Below, one piece after another: positions 1 through 5,574 of a stretch of DNA of 6,346 nucleotides; the stretch's first letter is position 1; each line of letters starts with the position of its first letter. Source of the stretch: Candidatus Sivonenia alaskensis PMM_0068. Its GTDB lineage: Bacteria > Cyanobacteriota > Cyanobacteriia > Gloeobacterales > PMM-0068. The stretch spans positions 1-6,346 of the forward strand of contig CASBPW010000312.1 in the NCBI GenBank assembly GCA_949127685.1, written 5' to 3'. Below the pieces are notes generated by a model that saw only the letters and a list, made by a program, of their open reading frames with translations, made no database searches and was not told where the DNA came from. A program made the position numbers and the translations under genes.

Positions 1-176
1 CCTATAAGCGATTCATCCCCTGAGTAATGCAAAGTCTGGATCTGGACAACCCCACGATAGACAATCCAGACATCATCCTCATAGAGGTGAATCTTCTGTT
101 TTGCAGAGTAGCGCAGGAGGTTACGCTCCTGATAGATTTCTTCCAGTACTTCAAGAGAGTCAGTATGCAAAGCCAT
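1..176 (-). CDS. Crp/Fnr family transcriptional regulator, N-terminal part (cut by window edge)
   Basis: Only the first 58 codons are present; the gene continues past the left edge. It starts at ATG 176, the first in-frame start after a TAA stop at 186-188, with only a weak AGG upstream. The protein opens MALHTDSLEVLEEIYQERN and continues with a cyclic-nucleotide-binding-like beta-roll segment: WIVYRGVVQIQTLH at about residues 37-50, then YSGDESLIG. This 'RGxVQ...SGDE' pattern is typical of the effector domain of Crp/Fnr regulators, including cyanobacterial paralogues of NtcA. Family members are dimeric DNA-binding proteins with a C-terminal helix-turn-helix, which lies outside the window. 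I cannot tell the ligand or targets. A Pho-box-like repeat pair lies about 58 bases upstream of the ATG. A different reading frame is also open here, but its peptide resembles nothing and is Arg/Ser-rich, as expected of a shadow. Confidence 0.78.
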   Translation of the reverse strand, partial: MALHTDSLEVLEEIYQERNLLRYSAKQKIHLYEDDVWIVYRGVVQIQTLHYSGDESLI

Positions 177-233
177 GCACGAACCTTAGCCTGAGTTCTC
201 ACGTACTCACTGCCCGTTTAATGTAGTGCCCTA

Positions 234-252
234 AGGTAAAGGCTGGGTAAAG
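234..252 (-). promoter_or_regulatory. Pho-box-like direct repeat pair upstream of the Crp/Fnr gene
   Basis: On the minus strand two 8-mers, CTTTACCC and CTTTACCT, are separated by 3 bases (11-base period, one helical turn). The cyanobacterial Pho box bound by SphR/PhoB is described as tandem PyTTAAPyPy(T/A) units spaced by 3 bases, usually three of them. Each unit here differs from that consensus at one central base (T for A), and the second fits at the last position. I see no convincing third unit on either side. The site lies in the leader of the Crp/Fnr gene. It may be a regulator site or a chance repeat. Confidence 0.28.
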
Positions 253-296
253 ATAGGCAAGGAAGGGGTGTAGACCGAAGGTGGTGCGTAGTGGGC

Positions 297-851
297 TCAA
301 TCCCCTTGAGGAGCTTTAAAAATATCATCGAGGGGGACTTCCATCGCATCAATGACTTTAGTCCAGAAATTTAACATGCCAATAAAAGCAGTTAACTCAA
401 CAATATCTTCTGGGCTAAAATGAGCTTTCAGTTTGCCAAAAAACTCTTCGCTAACGCTGGTGGTTGGGACGGTGATACGTTCAGCATATTCTAGGCAGAG
501 ACGCTCCATTTCAGAAAAATGAGGGCTTAAGCTACCTTGGGCAATCGCTTGAATCTTATCTTCTGGCGTACCGAGATGACGCAGCATATAGCTGTGATAG
601 GGCACACAATAACTACGGCAACCATTGATTTGGGCAATGCGCACACTCAGCATCTCTTTGAGTTCTTCGGAGAGAACTTCGTTCGGAGCATGAATGGCTC
701 CATAGAGGCGCATCACCGCTTCCATAATCACAGGCTTATGAGCTAATACTCTCAGAGGATTGAGGGCAGTACCATATTGTTTTTCCAGACTTTCATAGAC
801 ACGTTGGAGCTTTTTATCAACTTGGTCTGCTTCTAGGGGTGCAATCCGCAT
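297..851 (-). CDS. Carboxymuconolactone decarboxylase (CMD/AhpD-like) family protein
   Basis: A 184-residue soluble protein with no signal peptide or membrane segment. The start ATG at 851 has a good GGAG ribosome site (857-860) five bases upstream. The core is the CMD helix pair: LKEMLSVRIAQINGC at about 64-78, then C78-RSY-C82-VPY-H86. Family members such as AhpD use a CxxC pair plus a downstream His as a peroxidase or disulfide redox centre, with an upstream Glu as proton relay (E66 fits). The motif here is CxxxC, one residue longer than usual; I checked the codons and the extra Ser is real in this sequence. The C-terminal half (about 110-175) is helical, with a second conserved stretch (LTAFIGMLNFWTKVIDAM). 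Its likely role is thiol-dependent peroxide or disulfide chemistry; the substrate is unknown. It follows the DUF3769 gene by 77 bases on the same strand. A gamma-carboxymuconolactone decarboxylase role is unlikely without pathway genes nearby. Confidence 0.85.
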   Translation of the reverse strand: MRIAPLEADQVDKKLQRVYESLEKQYGTALNPLRVLAHKPVIMEAVMRLYGAIHAPNEVLSEELKEMLSVRIAQINGCRSYCVPYHSYMLRHLGTPEDKIQAIAQGSLSPHFSEMERLCLEYAERITVPTTSVSEEFFGKLKAHFSPEDIVELTAFIGMLNFWTKVIDAMEVPLDDIFKAPQGD

Positions 852-928
852 AGGGTCTCCACGGAATTTTCTATCTTTATGACTGTAACGCTTTAGGCTG
901 ACTTTTTATGCGTACTTCTGGATCTTGT

Positions 929-2935
929 CTACCTTCTTGTCACACCCGCCTGAACCTGGGGAGCAATGCGCGTCGTACTCCCTGCCGTCCCCCAATTAAA
1001 GTCATCTACCCGTAATTGCAGGAATCCGAACTGCTGTACGGGATTGTAGTTTAAAGAAATACCATAGGTGCGACGGTCATAGCGGAGGGTATACCAACGA
1101 TCGGCTTCGCAGAAGTCACCAATGCTGACAGGAATACTACACAGTCCTTGTCCTTGCGGAACACGGTTGAACACCACCTGCACCCCTGCACGGAAAGGCC
1201 CATAAATTTGTTGGAGTATTCCTGCCGAGAAACCTTCGACTCCAGGGACTCGGTCAAAATAGAAGGGAGACTGTCCTCCGAGCACTCCATTGAAATAGGC
1301 CAAGTTGAAATTTGTGTAATCAAAGGCATCCTTAGCGAACTGGCCCACCGTGCCCTCAATCCCAACTCGCCCTTGCACCACTCCTTGCGAATTTCCGCTA
1401 CTGTATAGAGCACCATTCAAGAGCACAGAGGTCACTAATTTCAGACTAGGAGTAATCGGACTGGGCGTAAAGCGGAGAAATTCTCTAGTTGCGGGCGTAT
1501 CTTGGGGCGGTCGATAAAGCGTGAATTCCTTCCCCAAATAGGCCACGAGCTGATAACGGGCTAAGCTGGCTTCATTTTGGTTGGAAGGACCCGGCGCAAG
1601 AAATCCGACTTGGTCTGAAGGCGCTTGCAGATAATTGATACCTCCTTGGTACGTAAAGAAAATTCCCGTGTTCCCCAAGACTTTGAAAGCGGAGTAGAAA
1701 TTAACCCCGACATCTTGACTCACCTGCTGAGCCCCCAAGACTCCATTGAAGAGAAGCTCTCGGTAGGCATAGTTGAAACTCAGCGTATCGCCGCCATTAC
1801 CCACAGGAATCTGATGTTCTGCCCTGGCACGGATTCTACTGGCAAAGTCCTCGAAGGAAAGCCCTGAGAGCGAAGCGAATACGTTAGTACTCTGTCCCCC
1901 TTCATGGCGTAGATTGAGCTTTCCCTCAACCCCAAAATCATTTAGAAAGCCCCCCTCGACACCGGGACTGGCATTTTGTACAACATTGTTAAAAGAATAC
2001 CCATTACTGGTTACTCCAAACCCAAGCGCTCTTTGCAAAAAGAGTTGAGGTGAAATGCGCAGGGTCGTATTTTCGTTAGGCTCAGTAATGAAATTGTATT
2101 GGTAGAAAAGCCCTCCTTTATCGATGGCATCATAGCCCACCGTAATAGGGTTAGCATCTTCTTGATCGCTGATCGTAGATATAAAGGGAGGGAGGGGAAG
2201 AGCCGTAGACTGGTCAAAAACGAGAACCCCAGGATCGGTAACCAGTTTTTGTTGCTTTTTCTTGCCCCCTGGAATGTTGGTCACCTCTGCCCTAGAAGTT
2301 TTTATCTCCAGTTCCGGTGGATCAAAGGGGTCATTGGTAAAACGGACATCTTCTCCCCGCCACCCCTTGGGTGTGAAATAAATTCGACGCGCCGTATAAC
2401 GGAGAAGCCCTCCCCTTTGAATGGTAGGAGCTCCTGAAGCAGCCGCATCAAATATGGAGGGCTGCCCCTGTGCACGGGCCTTTTTTACTTCAGGGTCGTC
2501 TGCCTTGATGTTGACAAGCCCCCTGGCATCGAAGAGTACACCCTCTTTCTTGGCAAAATTATATTCCAGGCGGTTGCCTTCGACCTGCTGTTCAGGTCGT
2601 TGTAGCCTGACCAGATTGGGAGCACTTAGGGCTACTGCGATCCGAGTCTTCATGTCCACCTGCAGTTCGTCTGCCGTGAGGACACTATCTTGGAACTCCA
2701 TCCGCACATGGCCTCGGGCCGTAAAGACTTGTTTGTCTTGGTCGTAATCTTGGAAATCCGCATCCAGTTTGACCTTATCACCTACGACAGAACCGCCCTT
2801 AGGTACATCCGGGTCTTGAGGTTGCAAAGCATCCGCACCAGCTTGTGCTTCTCGACGGAGGCTATCCGCTTGAACAGGCTGGTATTGGACCTCAGCGGCA
2901 GGAGCCTGAACGAGAGGGGGTGGAGTGTAAGGCAT
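929..2935 (-). CDS. DUF3769 outer-membrane protein (LptD/OstA-like beta-barrel)
   Basis: A 668-residue protein matching what I recall of the cyanobacterial DUF3769 family, thought to be counterparts of LptD, the outer-membrane lipopolysaccharide-insertion barrel. Residues 1-50 are Pro/Gln-rich and low in complexity. Residues about 52-145 resemble the LptA/OstA beta-jellyroll (VFTARGHVRMEF, LTADELQVD, VEGNRLEYNF). The family landmark RGEDVRFTNDPFDPPELEI lies at 193-211 and LVFDQSTALPLP at 238-249. From about 265 to 668 alternating aromatic and polar strands indicate a large barrel, ending with RRTYGISLNYNPV (621-633) and LRVDDFNW (641-648). Cys599 and Cys609 are the only obvious cysteine pair and could form a disulfide in a loop. 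The start ATG 2935 is the only usable one: upstream codons back to an in-frame TAG contain no start. No classical signal peptide is visible after it, which is odd for an outer-membrane protein. No strong ribosome site is seen. The psbI gene and a hairpin lie just upstream. Confidence 0.85.
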   Translation of the reverse strand: MPYTPPPLVQAPAAEVQYQPVQADSLRREAQAGADALQPQDPDVPKGGSVVGDKVKLDADFQDYDQDKQVFTARGHVRMEFQDSVLTADELQVDMKTRIAVALSAPNLVRLQRPEQQVEGNRLEYNFAKKEGVLFDARGLVNIKADDPEVKKARAQGQPSIFDAAASGAPTIQRGGLLRYTARRIYFTPKGWRGEDVRFTNDPFDPPELEIKTSRAEVTNIPGGKKKQQKLVTDPGVLVFDQSTALPLPPFISTISDQEDANPITVGYDAIDKGGLFYQYNFITEPNENTTLRISPQLFLQRALGFGVTSNGYSFNNVVQNASPGVEGGFLNDFGVEGKLNLRHEGGQSTNVFASLSGLSFEDFASRIRARAEHQIPVGNGGDTLSFNYAYRELLFNGVLGAQQVSQDVGVNFYSAFKVLGNTGIFFTYQGGINYLQAPSDQVGFLAPGPSNQNEASLARYQLVAYLGKEFTLYRPPQDTPATREFLRFTPSPITPSLKLVTSVLLNGALYSSGNSQGVVQGRVGIEGTVGQFAKDAFDYTNFNLAYFNGVLGGQSPFYFDRVPGVEGFSAGILQQIYGPFRAGVQVVFNRVPQGQGLCSIPVSIGDFCEADRWYTLRYDRRTYGISLNYNPVQQFGFLQLRVDDFNWGTAGSTTRIAPQVQAGVTRR

Positions 2936-2953
2936 AAGAACAAGACTATCAGC

Positions 2954-2986
2954 AGAACAAGGGTTCCCGCACTATTGCAAGAACCC
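2954..2986 (-). terminator. Rho-independent-type terminator after psbI
   Basis: Read on the minus strand, bases 2986-2961 form an 11-base-pair stem (arm GGGTTCTTGCA pairing with TGCGGGAACCC, including two G-U pairs) closed by a four-base loop ATAG. It is followed by the T-rich stretch TTGTTC (2959-2954). It begins 20 bases past the psbI stop and ends before the DUF3769 ATG at 2935. The opposite strand lacks a T tract after the stem, so the orientation fits termination of psbI transcripts. It could also act as attenuator or as a 3' stabilising structure between two co-transcribed genes. Confidence 0.6.
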
Positions 2987-3005
2987 CAAAACTGAATATC
3001 GTCGA

Positions 3006-3119
3006 TTACTTATTCAGATCGTTACGGGCAGGATCGCCGGAAAGCCAACCGAAGGCGAAAATTAAAACGAAGCTGGAGACCACTCCGATTACAACCCACT
3101 TCACCCACATTAATTCCAT
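3006..3119 (-). CDS. psbI: Photosystem II reaction centre protein PsbI
   Basis: A 37-residue single-pass membrane protein of photosystem II; in known structures PsbI sits beside D1 and chlorophyll Z and helps early assembly and stability. The C-terminal half carries the family signature: residues 17-33 read FVLIFAFGWLSGDPARN, matching the usual 'F.FGFLSxDPxRNP' of PsbI. Residues about 7-26 form the membrane helix. The N-terminus (MELMWVKWVVIG) differs from the usual M(E/L)TLKI.VY, and the tail is short: RNDLNK instead of RNPxRKDxE. The start is ATG 3119; ATG 3110 (residue 4) is an alternative. No clear Shine-Dalgarno is seen. A promoter-like sequence lies about 30 bases upstream and a terminator-like hairpin follows, so it is probably transcribed alone. 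The identification rests on the GDPARN region and overall size. Confidence 0.85.
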   Translation of the reverse strand: MELMWVKWVVIGVVSSFVLIFAFGWLSGDPARNDLNK

Positions 3120-3147
3120 GGCGTTTCAGAAAGCTAGAACGTAAGCT

Positions 3148-3177
3148 AATGTAACTCCACTTGGGAACAGATGACAA
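3148..3177 (-). promoter_or_regulatory. Putative promoter of psbI
   Basis: On the minus strand TTGTCA (3177-3172, five of six matches to TTGACA) is followed after 18 bases by TACATT (3153-3148, four of six matches to TATAAT). Transcription would begin near 3141, giving a leader of about 22 bases before the psbI ATG at 3119. The whole site fits between the stop of the SpoIID-domain gene at 3191 and psbI. Confidence 0.4.
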
Positions 3178-3190
3178 CTATTTCGCTAAT

Positions 3191-4015
3191 TTACTGATAG
3201 TTCGCAGGGAGCTGGTAGAGAGAGGCTTCATACCAGTATTGGAGAATTTGAGTATAGTCCCAGCCCGCTTCAGCCATCTGCTGAGAGACTTTCTGGCTCA
3301 TCATCGCACCCTTGCGAATAGGTAAGCGATAGTCGCCATAGCTCATCCAGCCTTTGATACCATCGGCTCTGTAGTTTCCTTGGACAATAGAGTAGTCCAG
3401 GACCACTCCTTTCGTACTGGCAACGGCTTGGTCTGTACGTGGATCGACCAGGGTGGTACTTTGTCCCGTTTTAGGGTTGTACCGGGCAAAGCCTCCATAG
3501 ACCTGATCCATAACCGTATTCACTAAGTCGTATTGAGGACCCCATTTGCGACGGGTGAAACTGGTCAAAGCGTAGGTACGCGCGGCAATAGCTTGTGCCA
3601 TTAAGGCATTTTGGTGCCATTTCGCAGGCATTTCACGGGGAACCACACCCCGGAGATATTCTTCTGAATCAAGATAGTTGATGGCAGCAACGCCCTTGGG
3701 CAAGGTTTCTAAGCGGACGCTCCCTGGATACCAACGGTCTCCGGCCAAAACGTAACCCCCTTCCGGAACCTGAATCGTACCGACTTGATTCTGGTCCATC
3801 CGATACCATTCCTGGGGTTGCAGATCCTGAGTTTCCCCATTGTCCATCTGAAATACAGCCGGGGCAGAAACAGCAATGTTTACCGCTGGTTTCGGACCTT
3901 CTACGAGGACACGTACCTGAAATGCGTGGGCGGCCCCGTTTATCATCCCGAAAGCTAGCACCGCCGCTACCAGCTTCTTCCAGAGCTGTCTATTCCATTT
4001 CATTTTTGCTCTCAT
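3191..4015 (-). CDS. Secreted SpoIID/LytB-domain protein
   Basis: An exported SpoIID/LytB-domain protein, 274 residues from ATG 4015. The basic N-terminus and hydrophobic core (KKLVAAVLAFGMINGAAHA) form a signal peptide with likely cleavage after AHA at residue 31. The SpoIID core is clear at about 120-148: YLRGVVPREMPAKW, then ALMAQAIAARTYAL. Its Glu (residue 128) aligns with the catalytic Glu of SpoIID, a lytic transglycosylase acting on peptidoglycan glycan strands lacking stem peptides; LytB is an amidase enhancer. The usual late motif 'GxGxGMSQxGA' is degraded to RKGAMMSQKVSQQ (about 235-247), though the following MAEAGWDYTQILQYWY fits the family end. The action would be in the periplasm. 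The frame stays open upstream to a TTG at 4051, but that would put extra charged residues before the signal peptide. ATG 4015 has GGAG ten bases upstream; ATG 4003 is also possible. A promoter-like sequence lies at 4074-4102. Confidence 0.85.
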   Translation of the reverse strand: MRAKMKWNRQLWKKLVAAVLAFGMINGAAHAFQVRVLVEGPKPAVNIAVSAPAVFQMDNGETQDLQPQEWYRMDQNQVGTIQVPEGGYVLAGDRWYPGSVRLETLPKGVAAINYLDSEEYLRGVVPREMPAKWHQNALMAQAIAARTYALTSFTRRKWGPQYDLVNTVMDQVYGGFARYNPKTGQSTTLVDPRTDQAVASTKGVVLDYSIVQGNYRADGIKGWMSYGDYRLPIRKGAMMSQKVSQQMAEAGWDYTQILQYWYEASLYQLPANYQ

Positions 4016-4073
4016 TCTTCGCTGGCTCCTCACAAACCTAACGATTGGCAAATACGCTTTAAACTTTAGAAAG

Positions 4074-4102
4074 AGTATACCCGAAAATCATGAATTTGCT
4101 AA
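4074..4102 (-). promoter_or_regulatory. Putative promoter of the SpoIID-domain gene
   Basis: On the minus strand TTAGCA (4102-4097, four of six matches to TTGACA) is spaced 17 bases from TATACT (4079-4074, five of six matches to TATAAT). The -35 element starts directly after the stop codon of the HAD gene. Transcription would begin near 4067, about 50 bases before ATG 4015. This would let the SpoIID gene be expressed independently of the broken gene upstream. Confidence 0.45.
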
Positions 4103-4865
4103 CTAGATTTCCCGTAAAAAATCTACGGTTATATCTGTCATTCTTTCTACCACAACATGGGCTCCTGCCGCTTTTAACGTAGTGATGTAATCAGATTCAC
4201 GCTCACTTTCCCATAGGTGTGGTGGGATTACTCCGATCGCGACGTAGTCGCGACCAGGGTCTTGGGCTTGGGCATTCAAGGTCGTCTGGATATCGGCCAC
4301 CGTATCCCCCGCATAAAATACCCGCTCTATGGAATGACCTGATCTGGCAAGCTGTAAAAGTCCTTCTGGGTCTGGCTTTTCAGCCGCCTCGCCCATTGCT
4401 ACTAAGGGCACCTGCCGCAAGCCAACGCGCGCTAAGACATGCTCTGCTGAAAGGCGGGAAGCTCCACTCACAAATCCCCAGAAGATCTTTTCTTGGTCTA
4501 GCTGTTCAAAATAGTTCAGGTCTACCAGCAAAGGTTCATCCTGAATGTAGCCATTTAGCTGTTCTGGAGCGCCCAAATAGCGTCTTTGAAAGTATTCGAC
4601 CAACTGTTCAAAATCCAGGGGGAAAATCTTGTCGCTGATGACCTAGGTTTTCAAAATAACGATAGACCAGCTCCTGGCTCCCTTCCCAATCATTATTCCA
4701 ACAGCCCTCAGCTTTGAGCTGGTCTATTTCTGGGGCACTGGGCCGGAAGGCTCCCTGGGTAAAATGTTCTACCGTATCGGCCAATGCCCGACGGTAGGAT
4801 TGGCTTACATCCCGCAACACACCGTCAATGTCCAAGGCCAGTAGAATTCGGGGAGTCATGCTCAT
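4103..4865 (-). pseudogene. TIGR01548-type HAD-superfamily hydrolase, split by a +1 frameshift
   Basis: One HAD subfamily IA hydrolase reading in two frames. The first part starts at ATG 4865 (or ATG 4859) and has motif I, LDIDGVLRDVS, with Asp12 and Asp14 as nucleophile and acid/base. It then has RRALADTVEHF and WNNDWEGSQEL, typical of the cyanobacterial family, and meets TGA at 4608-4610. The second frame continues the same protein: DFEQLVEYFQRRYLG, motif II FVSGASR, motif III Lys in AEKPDPEG, motif IV YAGDTVADI, ending at TAG 4103. The join falls at a run of five C on the minus strand (4622-4618). Removing one C restores a 253-residue protein with all four motifs, close to the family's usual length. 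Substrate is unknown; relatives are phosphatase-like. This may be a sequencing or assembly error, a recent mutation, or slippage-based frameshifting; the intact motifs on both sides argue against old decay. The open stretch from 4940 to 4866 begins only with TTG and is probably leader. Confidence 0.85.
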
Positions 4866-4935
4866 GTTGTGTTTTTGAAGAGTACGTCTGATTTTAAAGA
4901 AAAATCTGCGCCTATCCTCTGGGGAATGGGCAAGA

Positions 4936-4941
4936 TACAAT
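4936..4941 (+). promoter_or_regulatory. Possible -10 element for aroH
   Basis: TACAAT matches five of six bases of TATAAT and lies 43 bases before the aroH ATG inside the divergent intergenic region 4866-4984. I see no good -35 hexamer 16-18 bases upstream, so an activator would be needed or the match is chance. No clear promoter for the leftward HAD gene was found in the same gap. Confidence 0.3.
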
Positions 4942-4984
4942 CAGTCTAACGAGTGCTGATGTTTATAAGCGAAGTATTAAAAGT

Positions 4985-5377
4985 ATGGTTTCTGGCTGGC
5001 GAGTACGAGGAATCCGCGGAGCGACCACTGTCGAGAGAAATGACCCGGAGTACATACGGGATGCCGTGTTAGAACTGTTCCGAGTTTTAATTAAAGAGAA
5101 TAACTTAGCTCCTGAAGACGTTGTTAGTGCAACGTTTACCTTAACCTCCGACCTCAACGCCGCCTATCCATCGACTTTTGTCCGAAAATATTTGGAAGGT
5201 TGGGACCATGTCCCCCTTTTAGATGTAGCCCAACTGAGCATTCCTGAAAGTTTACCTCGCTGCCTCCGCGTTTTGCTTCATGTCAACAGTCCTTTGAAAC
5301 AAGACCAAATTCATCATGCCTATCTGCGGGAAGCCCAGCGACTACGTCTTGACCTTCAGCAATTTTCGTCCGTTTGA
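4985..5377 (+). CDS. aroH: Chorismate mutase, AroH type
   Basis: A 130-residue enzyme of the monofunctional AroH fold (trimeric in Bacillus subtilis) converting chorismate to prephenate in phenylalanine and tyrosine synthesis, in the cytoplasm. The N-terminus WRVRGIRGATTVERND is a near copy of the B. subtilis start. Aligned to B. subtilis numbering with an offset of five, Arg7 is Arg11, Arg63 is Arg67, Arg90 is Arg95 (in PRCLRVLLHV), Tyr108 is Tyr113 (in IHHAYLREA) and Arg116 is Arg121. Two active-site positions differ: Cys75 is Asp80 and Glu78 is Gln83 (VPLLDVAQLSIP). The length matches the family. The start ATG 4985 is followed at once by the conserved core; only weak purine-rich sequence precedes it. 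The gene is divergent from the HAD gene and 197 bases before prfA. I see no other aromatic-pathway gene beside it. Confidence 0.93.
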   Translation: MVSGWRVRGIRGATTVERNDPEYIRDAVLELFRVLIKENNLAPEDVVSATFTLTSDLNAAYPSTFVRKYLEGWDHVPLLDVAQLSIPESLPRCLRVLLHVNSPLKQDQIHHAYLREAQRLRLDLQQFSSV

Positions 5378-5574
5378 ACCCAATGCGTCCCATCGCTCAA
5401 GTACGCAACTCCTGCTTGTTCTGCCATAGGATAGACTAGAAGAAAGTTCTGAAGACGTAACCCATGTACTGTAAGCCTTTCCACTAGCGTTGCTTCATCT
5501 ACTCCCTCTTAACCGTGGTAGCCCATTTGTGCTGCCTGACACCAGAAGCAACGAGTACAAAGGAAATTACGTCT
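5378..5574 (+). other. Intergenic region between aroH and prfA
   Basis: This 197-base gap holds no convincing gene, RNA or terminator. Short frames exist on both strands (18 and 23 codons at most) without ribosome sites or recognisable peptides. No strong -35/-10 pair is visible, although prfA must be transcribed from here or from aroH. The ribosome site AGGA at 5561-5564 lies ten bases before the prfA ATG. The rpmE gene, often just upstream of prfA in cyanobacteria, is not here. Confidence 0.6.

Noticed and set aside
2..202. A 66-codon open frame on the minus strand overlapping the Crp/Fnr gene
   Set aside because: Its peptide is rich in Arg, Ser and Met with no recognisable domain, while the alternative frame starting at 176 gives a clear Crp/Fnr effector-domain sequence.
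1051..2747. Several 70-120 codon open frames on both strands inside the DUF3769 gene
   Set aside because: All lie within the 668-codon gene, whose translation matches the family along its length; their peptides look like frame shadows (Ser/Leu/Arg-rich, no motif, no ribosome site).
4016..4051. A 12-residue N-terminal extension of the SpoIID-domain protein starting at a TTG
   Set aside because: It would lengthen the region before the signal peptide with no benefit; two ATG codons directly precede a normal signal sequence.
4219..4638. A 139-codon open frame on the plus strand antisense to the HAD gene
   Set aside because: The peptide is Arg/Pro/Ser-rich without domains, while the opposite strand encodes clear HAD motifs II-IV.
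4866..4940. A 25-codon N-terminal extension of the HAD protein starting at a TTG
   Set aside because: The peptide is very basic and lies before the usual family start just ahead of the DIDGV motif; ATG 4865 or 4859 gives the normal N-terminus.
5353..5425. Possible 23-codon peptide on the minus strand overlapping the aroH tail
   Set aside because: It has no ribosome site and no homologue I recognise, and it runs antisense into the conserved end of aroH.
5383..5439. Possible 18-codon peptide (with a CLFC motif) after aroH
   Set aside because: It has no ribosome site and overlaps nothing conserved; the length is well within chance.
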